Below are positions 1 through 8,835 of a stretch of 35,236 nt of DNA, piece by piece. The translations under genes were made by a program, and so were the position numbers. This DNA is from an uncultured Curvibacter sp. Lineage in GTDB: Bacteria; Pseudomonadota; Gammaproteobacteria; Burkholderiales; Burkholderiaceae_C. The notes under the pieces were generated by a model, which was not told the origin of the DNA, searched no databases, and worked only from the letters and a program-made list of their open reading frames with translations. How positions within the stretch are numbered: position 1 is the stretch's first letter; each line of letters starts with the position of its first letter. The stretch spans positions 1-35,236 of the forward strand of contig CAIUTG010000070.1 of assembly GCA_903902035.1 (NCBI GenBank). The letters run 5' to 3'.

Positions 1-1043
1 CCCAACAGCTCGCGATCGGGCTCCAGCTCTTCCCGGATTTCAGCGCAAATGCGCATCAAGTCGGCCCGTGCCGCCTCGCGATGTCGTTGGCAAAAGGTCA
101 GGGTCATGCCCTCCTCCACCCACTGCGCCACCGCCACACCACGCCGCGCCGGGTCCAGGCCGATGATGTGACGCACCAACACATCGTCGCCCAATTGACC
201 GGTGCGCTTGCGTTGCAATGCGGTCGAACCCCCTGCACCTTGGGCTTCGGTGAGTCCCACCAAGGTTGAGCGCACCACCGCGAGCGCTTCTTGCACCTGC
301 GCCGTGGGCGCTGGCGCGCCTGAAAAACTGACGTGGAGTTGCAGGTCGCGCAACAACACATCCAGGGCGGGCTCATGGTCCAGTGTCAACACCAAGTTGC
401 CATCCACCGAGGTGATTTGATGGGTCGCCGCCACCGGCTGGCAGCCCTGAGTCACCCGGGAAACCAGGCCCACATTTTCACCAAAGGCCACGCCACTCAA
501 GCCGCCTTGAAACACCCCACGGGTCGCCCCTTGGCCTTTGAGGGTGCTGTCCGAGGCAATCGCAAATTGCACCGCGTTCGTGCGGCTGGCCGCTACCCCG
601 CCAAACAAATAGGTGGCCGAAGTTCGCTCGGCCAGCTCTGTCAGCAATTCGGACAATTCGGGGGTATGACCATCCGCATGCACCAAGGCCATGTGGGCCT
701 CAAAACCCAGCCCCAAAGGGGCCACGCCAGAAAAAACTCGGTAGTCCTGCGGCGACACGTCACACAACATCACGGCCATGCCCGGCTCGTCAAAATACTC
801 CGCATTGTTGGTCGCCACCCCCACCCCGACCGTGCCACTCCAGTCGGTCACTTCTGCCAGCTCTGACGTCCACCAGTCCAGCAAATCCTGGGCCTGCGCT
901 GCGTAATGGTCGGTGATGTAGATCAGTCCCAAAGAGGGGACCGCCTCTCGCTTGACCAATTGCGCACGCAATTGGGCCAACACCAAAGCCGCCGCAATCT
1001 GCCACTGCGGATGGGTCGCGTGACCGTAAGGAAAAGCACTCAT
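1..1043 (-). CDS. FIST-domain (FIST N/C) sensory protein, C-terminus truncated by window edge
   Basis: Open minus frame from ATG at 1043 to the window edge (MSAFPYGHATHPQWQIAAALVLAQLRAQ...YLFGGVAASRTNAVQFA...GVAFGENVGLVSRVTQGCQPV...); resembles FIST N-terminal family. Not in the ORF track because it has no stop in the window. ATGA overlap with the preceding gene. Confidence 0.8.
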   Translation of the reverse strand, partial: MSAFPYGHATHPQWQIAAALVLAQLRAQLVKREAVPSLGLIYITDHYAAQAQDLLDWWTSELAEVTDWSGTVGVGVATNNAEYFDEPGMAVMLCDVSPQDYRVFSGVAPLGLGFEAHMALVHADGHTPELSELLTELAERTSATYLFGGVAASRTNAVQFAIASDSTLKGQGATRGVFQGGLSGVAFGENVGLVSRVTQGCQPVAATHQITSVDGNLVLTLDHEPALDVLLRDLQLHVSFSGAPAPTAQVQEALAVVRSTLVGLTEAQGAGGSTALQRKRTGQLGDDVLVRHIIGLDPARRGVAVAQWVEEGMTLTFCQRHREAARADLMRICAEIREELEPDRELL

Positions 1044-1735
1044 AAAGGCGGTTTGGGTTTGCCCGTTTTTTTAGCTGCCGCTGGGGTACTGCGCTTGACG
1101 CCGGGTTTAGAGGGGGATTTGGGGGAGGCTTTGGAAGAAGGTTTGGGCGTTTTGGCCGCAGCCGATGCCTTGCCCAAGTCAACCTTCTGAATGGGCACCT
1201 CTTTCAGCACCTGCGCGGCAATTTGCTGGAACTGCTGGGTCACAGCGCCCCACCAGGCCAAGGGATCAACCGCGCCCTTTTCTGCCGTCGCCGTCGCCGA
1301 GGCCGGGGCCGCTTCTTTTTCAGTCCCGCTCACAATTTTGGCTATGGTTTGGGCTTCGGTTTGGGGTCCGGTTGGCAGGTCTGGCGCAGGCTCGTTCTTG
1401 GCGGGCGTGGGTTTGACTTGGAAGGCCGAGGCCAAGTCGCCCATGCTGACATTCATCGCGCTCAAGGTGCTGAGTGTCATTTTTTGCACTTCCAGCGCCT
1501 GAATGGTGGCGCTCAGGGCGCGCGAGTTTTGTTCCAACCAAAACTGCACCGCCTTCAACTCTTCGATGCGCTTTTGGATGTCTTCCACATTCAAGGTCGG
1601 CGCGACCCACGCCCCCACCCCTGCAGAAGGACCGCTGTTCTTGGCCGCTGCTTGGGTGAGGTTTTGCAAAAAATCAAAACCAGGAACCAACTTGCCAAAA
1701 TCAAAAGCCGTGGATTGGGTCGCCGTTTCGCTCAT
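1040..1735 (-). CDS. phaM: PhaM-like polyhydroxyalkanoate granule-associated protein
   Basis: ORF 1040..1768; internal ATG (MSETATQ...) at 1735 preceded by AGGAGG. N-terminal domain (PTLNVEDIQKRIEELKAVQFWLEQN...LEVQKMTLSTL) and Lys/Ala/Pro-rich histone-like tail are typical of PhaM. Confidence 0.75.
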   Translation of the reverse strand: MSETATQSTAFDFGKLVPGFDFLQNLTQAAAKNSGPSAGVGAWVAPTLNVEDIQKRIEELKAVQFWLEQNSRALSATIQALEVQKMTLSTLSAMNVSMGDLASAFQVKPTPAKNEPAPDLPTGPQTEAQTIAKIVSGTEKEAAPASATATAEKGAVDPLAWWGAVTQQFQQIAAQVLKEVPIQKVDLGKASAAAKTPKPSSKASPKSPSKPGVKRSTPAAAKKTGKPKPPL

Positions 1736-1866
1736 AAAGCCTCCTGAAACATCGTCAAAGCCAAACACAGCTCACAGAATACAGCATGGCCACAGTCAAA
1801 TGAGCGACGCCAAGCCCGCCTGGGCCTCTCTAAGATGACCGACCTGTCTGATACTTTGGAGAACCC

Positions 1867-2520
1867 ATGCTCAAACTCTGTGGCTTTGCGGCCAGCAATT
1901 ACTACAACAAAGTCAAAATTGCCTTGCTCGAAAAGGGCTTGGCTTTCGAAGAGGTGCTGGCTTGGGTCGGCGAGGTCGATTTGCAGGCCAGTCCACTGGG
2001 CAAGGTGCCCTACCTGATCACCGAACACGGCACCCTGTGCGAATCCGAGGTCATCATGAATTACCTCGAAGACGCCTACCCCGAGCACCCCTTGATGCCC
2101 AGCGATGCTTTTGGCAAAGCCAAGGTTCGCGAGCTGGACCTCTTTCTTGAATTGCACCTGGAATTGGTGGCCCGCCAGCTTTACCCCCAGGCTTTCTTTG
2201 GCGCAACCCTCAGTGAGCGCACCATCGAAAAAATTGAAGTGCAATTGACCAAAAACATCGCCGCCTTTGCCCAACTGGCCCACTTCGACACGCCTTTCCT
2301 GGCAGGCGCTCAAATGAGCTTGGCCGACTGTGCGGCTTATGTTCATCTGCCCCTTCTCAGCAGCGCCACCAAGCAGGTTTATGGCCGTGACTTTTTGGCC
2401 GATTTGCCGGTTCGGGATTATTTGAAACGCTTGGCCGAAAAGCCCTATATGGCCCAGGTCAATGCAGACCGCAAAGCCAACTCTGCCTTGATGATGGCAC
2501 GCCGCTTAGAGGCAAAATGA
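1867..2520 (+). CDS. Glutathione S-transferase family protein
   Basis: N-terminal thioredoxin fold (MLKLCGFAASNYYNKVKIALLEKGLAFEEV...GKVPYLITEHGTLCESEVIMNYLED) and GST C-terminal helices. Confidence 0.9.
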   Translation: MLKLCGFAASNYYNKVKIALLEKGLAFEEVLAWVGEVDLQASPLGKVPYLITEHGTLCESEVIMNYLEDAYPEHPLMPSDAFGKAKVRELDLFLELHLELVARQLYPQAFFGATLSERTIEKIEVQLTKNIAAFAQLAHFDTPFLAGAQMSLADCAAYVHLPLLSSATKQVYGRDFLADLPVRDYLKRLAEKPYMAQVNADRKANSALMMARRLEAK

Positions 2521-2538
2521 GCATCCGCTGAATTTTGA

Positions 2539-2973
2539 TTGTCGACCATGCCCGCCTCTGCTGCCCCAGCTTCTTTCACCTTGGCCTATGCCTGCGTCTT
2601 GATCGCCGCCATGCTGCCGCTGGTGTGTGCGGGCATTGCCAAATCGGGCAAATTCAAAACACCGCCCGACCAAGGTGGTTACGACAACCAGGCACCCCGG
2701 GCCTGGTTGGCCCACCAGGACAGCTGGCGCGCTCGCGCCAATGCGGCCCAAGCCAACAGCTTTGAGGGCCTGCCCTTTTTCATTGGCGGGGTCATCATTG
2801 CCCACCAATTGGGCGCCGCGCAAAGCTGGATCGATGCCCTGGCCGTGACTTACATCCTGTGCCGTGGGGTCTACATCACCAGCTATGTCAAAAATTGGGC
2901 CGCCTTGCGCAGCTGGGTTTGGGCGCTGGGTTTGGCTTGCAACATAGCCCTCTTGTTTGCTGGGCGTTCATGA
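2539..2973 (+). CDS. MAPEG family membrane protein
   Basis: 144 aa, 4 hydrophobic segments, RANAAQANSFEGLPFFIGGVIIAHQLGA motif characteristic of MAPEG. Confidence 0.88.
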   Translation: MSTMPASAAPASFTLAYACVLIAAMLPLVCAGIAKSGKFKTPPDQGGYDNQAPRAWLAHQDSWRARANAAQANSFEGLPFFIGGVIIAHQLGAAQSWIDALAVTYILCRGVYITSYVKNWAALRSWVWALGLACNIALLFAGRS

Positions 2974-4013
2974 CGCCCATTCGCATCGCCATCGCTGGGG
3001 TTGGCGCGATCGGCCAGGCCCATCTGGCGGTGGTGCAAAAAAGCCCTTTCGTCACGCTGTCGGCCCTCGTTGACCCCTCGCCCGAAGCGGCCCAGATCGC
3101 CCACAAGGCCGGTGTCCCGTTGTACAACACCCTGGACAACCTTTTGGCCCAGGATCGCCCGGATGGCGTGGTCTTGGCCACACCCAACCCCTTGCATGTG
3201 CCCCAGGCTTTGCAGTGTGTGGCTGCGGGTTTGCCCATTTTGTTGGAAAAGCCTTTGGCGACTTCTGTCGCTGAGGGCGAGAAACTGGTGCGCGCGGCTG
3301 AACAGCAGGATGCCAAGATTTTGGTGGGTCACCACCGGGCGCACAGCCCCCTCATGGCCAAAGCCTGCGAAGTGGTGAGGTCGGGGCAATTGGGCCAACT
3401 GGTCAGCGTGGTGGGCAGCGCCCTTTTCTTTAAACCCGACCGCTATTTCGACGACCACCCCTGGCGCAAAGAAAAAGGCGCGGGCCCGCTTCTGGTGAAC
3501 CTGATTCATGAAATTCACAATCTGCGCATGTTGTGTGGCGAAATCACCGCAGTGCAGGCCTTTTCGAGCAACGCCATTCGGGGCTTCGCTGTGGAAGACA
3601 CCGTCAGCATTGCTTTGCGCTTTGCCAATGGCGCATTGGGCACTTTCATGCTGTCAGACACCGCCGCTTGCGCACGCAGCTGGGAGCAGACTTCGCAAGA
3701 GAACCCAGCCTACACCAGCTATTCAGACGAGGATTGCTACGTCATCAGTGGCACCCAAGGCAGCTTGTCGGTGCCCACCATGCGGCTCAAAACCTACCCT
3801 CGCCGTGAGGACAGGTCTTGGTGGAACGCCTTTTCAGAGACGGTGGTGGAGGTGGTGCGTGACGACCCGCTCCAACACCAAATGGCCCACTTTGCGGCCG
3901 TGGTGCGCGGCGAAACCCAGCCCCTGGTCAGCGCCCGCGACGGCCTGCAAAACCTGCGCGTGACGGAAGCCATCGCTCAAGCCGCGGCCAGTGGCAGCAC
4001 GGTTCATTTGTGA
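2970..4013 (+). CDS. Gfo/Idh/MocA family oxidoreductase
   Basis: MTPIRIAIAGVGAIGQAHLAVV Rossmann motif, GLPILLEKPLATSVAEGEKLV (EKP motif); ATG at 2970 overlaps the MAPEG stop (ATGA). Confidence 0.9.
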   Translation: MTPIRIAIAGVGAIGQAHLAVVQKSPFVTLSALVDPSPEAAQIAHKAGVPLYNTLDNLLAQDRPDGVVLATPNPLHVPQALQCVAAGLPILLEKPLATSVAEGEKLVRAAEQQDAKILVGHHRAHSPLMAKACEVVRSGQLGQLVSVVGSALFFKPDRYFDDHPWRKEKGAGPLLVNLIHEIHNLRMLCGEITAVQAFSSNAIRGFAVEDTVSIALRFANGALGTFMLSDTAACARSWEQTSQENPAYTSYSDEDCYVISGTQGSLSVPTMRLKTYPRREDRSWWNAFSETVVEVVRDDPLQHQMAHFAAVVRGETQPLVSARDGLQNLRVTEAIAQAAASGSTVHL

Positions 4014-4064
4014 GCGTTGGTTGATGGTTGTGGTGCCCTCGGGCTTGGCGGCGATTGGCTGGGC

Positions 4065-4685
4065 CTATTCAGGCCTAGGAATCAAGCGGTAAGAAATGAG
4101 TCGGCCGTCGCCATCCACTTGAACCAACGCCATTTCGCCGGCCGCCACGCTTTCGCCAATGAACTCGGCAATGTTGACTTCATGCGTCACCAAGATCAAG
4201 ACTTGTTGGTGCTTTGACCTCATTTTCTGCGCGATGAATTGCTCAAGCTCGTTGCGATTTTGCTTGGCATTGTTCATATCGACAAAGAAAGAAGACAAAA
4301 CCGGGGCCACTTGAAAGCCACCCAAATCGAGTCCTTGGGCCGTGTCTTTGCAACGGCACCAAGGACTCGAATAAACCAGGGCCGATGGGATGCCTTGCTT
4401 TTTCAGCCATGCACCAATCACCACCGCTTGGTGTTTGCCTTCCGCGCTGAGGTTGCGCTGCGTGCTGCAATCATCGAGCTTGAAGTTAGCGGGGTCGCCA
4501 ATGCCTGGCGCCCTCGTGTGACGCACAAGCAGCAAGTAACCCGGCGATTCGAGTTGGGCTGACAGCTCGCTGGCCTGCGATGAAAAGGGCCATGCCAAGG
4601 CCCCGAATGCACAGAGCAGGCCAAGGCGGCTTATGCAGAACAAAGCCACTCGCCGAATCGAGGTCATGGTTTCAACTGGGTTCAT
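4065..4685 (-). CDS. Histidine phosphatase family protein, exported
   Basis: Signal-like N-terminus followed by LLLVRHTRAPGIGDP (RHG-type motif), VYSSPWCRCKDTAQGL and VTHEVNI. Start overlaps stop of upstream gene (ATGA); M7 at 4667 is an alternative start. Confidence 0.8.
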   Translation of the reverse strand: MNPVETMTSIRRVALFCISRLGLLCAFGALAWPFSSQASELSAQLESPGYLLLVRHTRAPGIGDPANFKLDDCSTQRNLSAEGKHQAVVIGAWLKKQGIPSALVYSSPWCRCKDTAQGLDLGGFQVAPVLSSFFVDMNNAKQNRNELEQFIAQKMRSKHQQVLILVTHEVNIAEFIGESVAAGEMALVQVDGDGRLISYRLIPRPE

Positions 4686-6259
4686 GATTTGGGTTCTGGT
4701 TTGGGTTGTGTCTTGAGTGCTGGCGTTGGTGCTCTGCGCATCAACGCTTGTTGTGCAATCAACTCTTTGGTTGCGGGGGAGAGCCTGTTGAGATTTTTTA
4801 GCTGCATCAGCATGCGCGGATTTTTAGCCAAATGATCAGCGTGCTGGTTGAGGTAATCCCAATACAAAGTGGTGAATGGGCAAGCTGTTTCACCCACTGA
4901 TTCTGCTGGATTAAAACGACATTCTTTGCAGTGGTTGCTCATGCGGTCGATGTATTTTCCACTCGCCACATAAGGTTTGCTGGCCATGAGTCCGCCATCG
5001 GCAAATTGGCTCATGCCCAGGGTGTTGGGCAGCTCCACCCATTCAACGGCATCCACATAGACGCCCAGATACCAAGCGTGGACTTCCTTGGGACGGACGC
5101 CCAAGAGCAAGGCATAAAGTCCAGTCACCATCAGGCGTTGAATGTGATGCGCGTAACCATGCTTCAGGGTTAGCTGAATGGCGTCGCGCAGACAGGCCAT
5201 GTCGGTTTCGCCGGTCCAATAAAAATCGGGCAAAGGCACCTGGGCATTCGAAGCATTGAGTTCAAGGTACCCCGGCATCTGTGTCCAATAAATGCCTCTG
5301 ACGTATTCGCGCCAGCCCAAAATTTGCCGTACAAAGCCTTCGACCGCCTCAATGGGTGCGTGACCCTGGTTGAACGCCTGAACAGCCGCTTCCAACACTT
5401 CTTTAGGGTGCAGCAGTTTCAAATTCAGGGCGCAAGAAAGGTGGGAGTGATAGAGCCAAACTTCGCCCGCCCACAGAGCGTCTTGGTAAAGGCCGAAGAA
5501 GGGAAGGCGGTGCGTCACGAATTCTTTCAAGGCTTGCAGGGCCTGTGCACGTGTCACGGGCCAGCCAAAAAATTCCAGTGAGCCTGGGTGATGAGAAAAG
5601 CGCTGTTGCACCAATTCAATCACCGCCTGCGTGATGTCATCGGCGGCAAACCGGGTCGGGGCAGGCAAGACACCGGGGCCGCCTTTGCCAAAACTGCCAC
5701 GGTTGTCTGAATCAAAGTTCCATTGCCCACCGACCGGGTTTTTGCCCTCCATCAACACGCCAGTTTTATGTCGAAGTTCGCGGTAAAAATACTCCAAGCG
5801 AAGCTGCTTGCGGCCAGCCGCATGTTGGCTGAATTCACGCACAGTGCTAAAGAAATAGGTGTCGTCCCGAATTTCCAATTCCAAGCCATGCGCTTTTGCG
5901 CTGGCGCGCAAACTTTGCAGTACGCGCCAATCACCAGGCGCGGTCATGATCAATCGTTGGGGTTTGGTGAGCGCAATGGCCTTGGTGAGTTCGCCCGCCA
6001 AGGTGCCGGCGTTGTCTGGGTGATCAATCTCGCTGTAAATGACCTGCCAATTTTTCTCGCGCAAGTCGGCCGCAAAGTGGCGCATGGCGCTTAAAAAAAC
6101 CGTGATGCGTTGTTTACCCGAAGTCACATGCGTCGACTCTTCATCGACCTCGGCCATCCATACCGCATCTTGCTGAGGATCAAAATCCGCGAAAGCACTG
6201 GCATCTTGATTGAGTTGATCACCCAACACCAAAATCAAGTGACGTACAGGAGAGGTCAT
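4682..6259 (-). CDS. Fe-S bacterial cryptochrome/(6-4) photolyase-type protein (FeS-BCP, PhrB-like)
   Basis: MTSPVRHLILVLGDQLNQDASAFADFD start, C-terminal CKECRFNP...CPFTTLYWDYL iron-sulfur Cys pattern and GLYALLLGVRPKEVHAWYLGVYVDAVEWVELPNTLGMSQFADGG. Start chosen at internal ATG 6259 with AAGG upstream; ORF extends to 6280. Confidence 0.88.
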   Translation of the reverse strand: MTSPVRHLILVLGDQLNQDASAFADFDPQQDAVWMAEVDEESTHVTSGKQRITVFLSAMRHFAADLREKNWQVIYSEIDHPDNAGTLAGELTKAIALTKPQRLIMTAPGDWRVLQSLRASAKAHGLELEIRDDTYFFSTVREFSQHAAGRKQLRLEYFYRELRHKTGVLMEGKNPVGGQWNFDSDNRGSFGKGGPGVLPAPTRFAADDITQAVIELVQQRFSHHPGSLEFFGWPVTRAQALQALKEFVTHRLPFFGLYQDALWAGEVWLYHSHLSCALNLKLLHPKEVLEAAVQAFNQGHAPIEAVEGFVRQILGWREYVRGIYWTQMPGYLELNASNAQVPLPDFYWTGETDMACLRDAIQLTLKHGYAHHIQRLMVTGLYALLLGVRPKEVHAWYLGVYVDAVEWVELPNTLGMSQFADGGLMASKPYVASGKYIDRMSNHCKECRFNPAESVGETACPFTTLYWDYLNQHADHLAKNPRMLMQLKNLNRLSPATKELIAQQALMRRAPTPALKTQPKPEPKS

Positions 6260-6269
6260 GTGGAATGCC

Positions 6270-7844
6270 TTAAAAGTCAAAGCCCAGTTGTCGTTTGTCA
6301 GTCGCCTTGGATGGGGTCGATTTCTGACGAGGCGACAGGGTTCTACGCGAGGCGTGTTGTTCGATCACAGCGATTTTTCCGGCTTTGATTTCAGGATTTT
6401 GGCGTCGGTCGTGCAGGCGTTTTTTGGACTCACGGGTGGCAGTGGCCAAATCCACCAAGGGCATGGGAACCGGGGAACGCACTTGGCAAGGCGGGTGAGC
6501 GCTTGCCATCAGATCCTCGGGCTTTGCCTCCAAAAGGTGGGGGGGCATTCGCCACGGCTCAAACAGCCAAGTGTCTGGCACGCGGTGCATGTATTGCAGC
6601 CAATGTCTGACAAAGCGCCCCTGTGGGTCGTGGTCTTGCGCTTGCTTGATGGGGTTGTAAACCCGGGTGGTGTTGATGCCCGTGGTGCCAGATTGCATTT
6701 GCAATTGGCTCCAATGAATGCCCGGTTCGTAGTCCAGAAACTGGGTGGCCAACCACTCCCCGACCGGCCGCCAATGCAGCCAAAGCGGGTAGGCCGCAAC
6801 CGACACCAACATGGCACGCATTCGAAAATTAAGCCACCCGGTTTCCCTCAGCATGGCAACGCACGCGTCCACCATGGGCCAGCCAGTGCACCCAGCTTTG
6901 AGGGCTTCAAAATAATCGGGGTTGAAGTCGTGCTCGCGCAAGCCGTCGTAGCCCCGGTGCATGTTGCGCCATTCAATGGCGGGCTCACTCTCCAGTTTCT
7001 GGATGAAGTGGCAATGCCAATACAAGCGACTGATGAACGTCGCCAGACCGGCGCGGTGTCGACCCGCTTGCGGCGGGAGCTGGGCACTGAATTGTCGGGT
7101 ATTCTGCACCACTTCGCGCATGCTGATGCACCCAAATGCCAAGTAAGGCGATAAGCGAGAACAAGCCTGCGGCGCTGAAAGGGGCGAGGAGATGCCGCCT
7201 CGATAGGCGAGGCTGCGGTCCTCCAAAAAATGCGCCAGCGTTCTCAAAGCCAACCGGCGGCCGCCGCGTTGCCGAAGCGGCGGGTTGTGCTGCAAATGAG
7301 CAGGTGCGGCCATCAAAAACGGGGCGCGGGCAGGGTCCGTGGCAGACAAAGAAGCCCGCCAGAAGGTCAAAGGGCGTGGATTTTGGATGGGCGAGCCCAT
7401 GTGCTCTTCCCAAGCGCTTTGCCAAAGGTTGCGGTTTTTGAGCCGACGCACCACCCCAAATTGAGGGAACTCTCGCCAAACAACGGCTTGTGTTTTGCAC
7501 CAGGCCGCCACCTTTCGGTCCCGCTGGTAGGTCCAGCCGTTGCCGGTTTCTTCGTGTGAGTAAAGGCCCGAGAAGGGCGCTTCGTGCCAGATTCGTGACA
7601 ACACTTCGACCATGTCGCCAGTCAAAACTTCAAGTTGACCCCCCAGTTGGCGCAGATGCGCGTCCAAGTCTTGCAAAGATTCCCGCACAAACTCAAAATG
7701 CTGAAGGGCCGCATCGGGCTGCAACCACAGCTCGGGCTCAACGACGTAGAGGCATCGCACCGGCCCCTGTTGGGCGGCAGTTTGAAGCGCTGCATGGTCT
7801 TGCCAGCGCAAGTCGCGTTTGAACCAAACCAGGGCATAGCTCAT
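6270..7844 (-). CDS. Cryptochrome/deoxyribodipyrimidine photolyase family protein
   Basis: MSYALVWFKRDLRWQDHAAL, SPYLAFGCISMREV, FISRLYWHCHFIQKLE, GCTGWPMVDACVAMLRETGWLNFRMRAMLVS. Start at 7844 forms ATGA overlap with DUF2256 gene. Confidence 0.9.
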   Translation of the reverse strand: MSYALVWFKRDLRWQDHAALQTAAQQGPVRCLYVVEPELWLQPDAALQHFEFVRESLQDLDAHLRQLGGQLEVLTGDMVEVLSRIWHEAPFSGLYSHEETGNGWTYQRDRKVAAWCKTQAVVWREFPQFGVVRRLKNRNLWQSAWEEHMGSPIQNPRPLTFWRASLSATDPARAPFLMAAPAHLQHNPPLRQRGGRRLALRTLAHFLEDRSLAYRGGISSPLSAPQACSRLSPYLAFGCISMREVVQNTRQFSAQLPPQAGRHRAGLATFISRLYWHCHFIQKLESEPAIEWRNMHRGYDGLREHDFNPDYFEALKAGCTGWPMVDACVAMLRETGWLNFRMRAMLVSVAAYPLWLHWRPVGEWLATQFLDYEPGIHWSQLQMQSGTTGINTTRVYNPIKQAQDHDPQGRFVRHWLQYMHRVPDTWLFEPWRMPPHLLEAKPEDLMASAHPPCQVRSPVPMPLVDLATATRESKKRLHDRRQNPEIKAGKIAVIEQHASRRTLSPRQKSTPSKATDKRQLGFDF

Positions 7845-8011
7845 GGCTTGGCAGTCTTTGCCTTGTTTTGACGGCAAGCCTCTGAGCAGTACAGGACATG
7901 CTCCCAGTTCTTAGCCCAAGCTTTTCGCCAAGTCATGTCACGACCACAGGTTTGACAGGGCTTGCTGGGTAAGCTTTTTTTGTTTCCTTTGAAGCTCAGC
8001 TTGGACGGCAT
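7841..8011 (-). CDS. DUF2256 domain small zinc-ribbon-like protein
   Basis: 56 aa MPSKLSFKGNKKSLPSKPCQTCGRDMTWRKAWAKNWEHVLYCSEACRQNKAKTAKP; CxxC...CxxxC and MTWRKxWxxxWxxVxYCSxxCR are typical of DUF2256. The ORF-track start at 8272 lies in the tRNA gene and is unlikely. Confidence 0.87.
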   Translation of the reverse strand: MPSKLSFKGNKKSLPSKPCQTCGRDMTWRKAWAKNWEHVLYCSEACRQNKAKTAKP

Positions 8012-8176
8012 TTTTTCAAACCAAGAGGGGTTGGTAAGTTCAGCCGGGATCGTAACTGACAGACAGAAAATCGGGTTTGAATCACCGATTAGTACAGGGG
8101 TCTCTTCCGAGGACCCTCGGGAAAATAGCCAGACAGTGTGGGGGTCGTGTGCTTTGCGCTGCGCCCACAAACAGAA

Positions 8177-8206
8177 ACACCGCAGCCTCTTGCGAAACTG
8201 CGGTGT
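8177..8206 (-). terminator. Putative rho-independent terminator downstream of tRNA-Phe
   Basis: Perfect 9-bp inverted repeat ACACCGCAG / CTGCGGTGT with 12-nt loop, followed on the minus strand by TTCTGTTTG. Confidence 0.6.
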
Positions 8207-8211
8207 GAAGC

Positions 8212-8287
8212 TGGTGGCCTGGGACGGGATCGAACCATCGACACGCGGATTTTCAATCCGCTGCTCTACCAACTGAGCTACCGGGCC
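8212..8287 (-). tRNA. tRNA-Phe (anticodon GAA)
   Basis: Reverse complement GGCCCGGTAGCTCAGTTGGTAGAGCAGCGGATTGAAAATCCGCGTGTCGATGGTTCGATCCCGTCCCAGGCCACCA folds as a cloverleaf; loop TTGAAAA gives GAA; CCA encoded. Confidence 0.95.
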
Positions 8288-8334
8288 TTGGAAGAAAGAT
8301 TATAGCAGCTAAGCGCGCCCTGCACGGGGCCCAT

Positions 8335-8721
8335 TCAAGAAACTTGCTCGGCCAGCAAAATCAGCTCTTTGGTCTTGCCCACCAAGTCAGCCAGCTTGAA
8401 CGGCTTCATCAAAGTGGCCCTGATTCCAAGGGCATTGAAAGAGTCTTGCCCCATCAGCTCGGCAATCACGTCAATTGCGCCCGAGGCCACAATGACTGGC
8501 AACTGGGGGTGGGTTTTGGTCAATCGGTGAATCAACTCGGCACCATTCATGCCCGGCATCATGAGGTCGGTGATGACCAGGTCCACTTTGATTTCAGAAA
8601 TCCAGGTCAGCGCCTCCAGGCCGTCGGCCGCGCCGACCACACGAAAGCCTTCCGTTTCCAAGACTTCTTGCAAGCCACTTTTGAGCAGCTCATCATCTTC
8701 AATCAAAAGGACCGTTTTCAA
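8335..8721 (-). CDS. Single-domain (CheY-like) response regulator
   Basis: MKTVLLIEDDELLKSGLQEVLETEGF...VDLVITDLMMPGMNGAELI...LMKPF; receiver domain only. Confidence 0.9.
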   Translation of the reverse strand: MKTVLLIEDDELLKSGLQEVLETEGFRVVGAADGLEALTWISEIKVDLVITDLMMPGMNGAELIHRLTKTHPQLPVIVASGAIDVIAELMGQDSFNALGIRATLMKPFKLADLVGKTKELILLAEQVS

Positions 8722-8835
8722 TTGACTTCCTTTGGCATAGGGGTGACATCAAATTACCGAGCCTTTGATCCTAACCCCATTCCTTGACCGCAGCCAGAAA
8801 CAGCTAGACTCAAGTCAATCAAGGAAGAGGATCAA

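Noticed and set aside
2664-2675. AAATTCAAAACACCGCCC shared by MAPEG and the OGT1 3' end (KFKTPP)
   Set aside because: Short match between unrelated proteins; likely coincidence.
7841-8272. ORF-track 143-aa version of the DUF2256 gene
   Set aside because: Its N-terminus runs through tRNA-Phe and a terminator; the DUF2256 domain begins at the 8011 ATG.
8212-8287. tRNA-Phe as integration site of a mobile element
   Set aside because: No integrase, no duplicated tRNA 3' end or att repeat seen nearby; flanks are ordinary operons.
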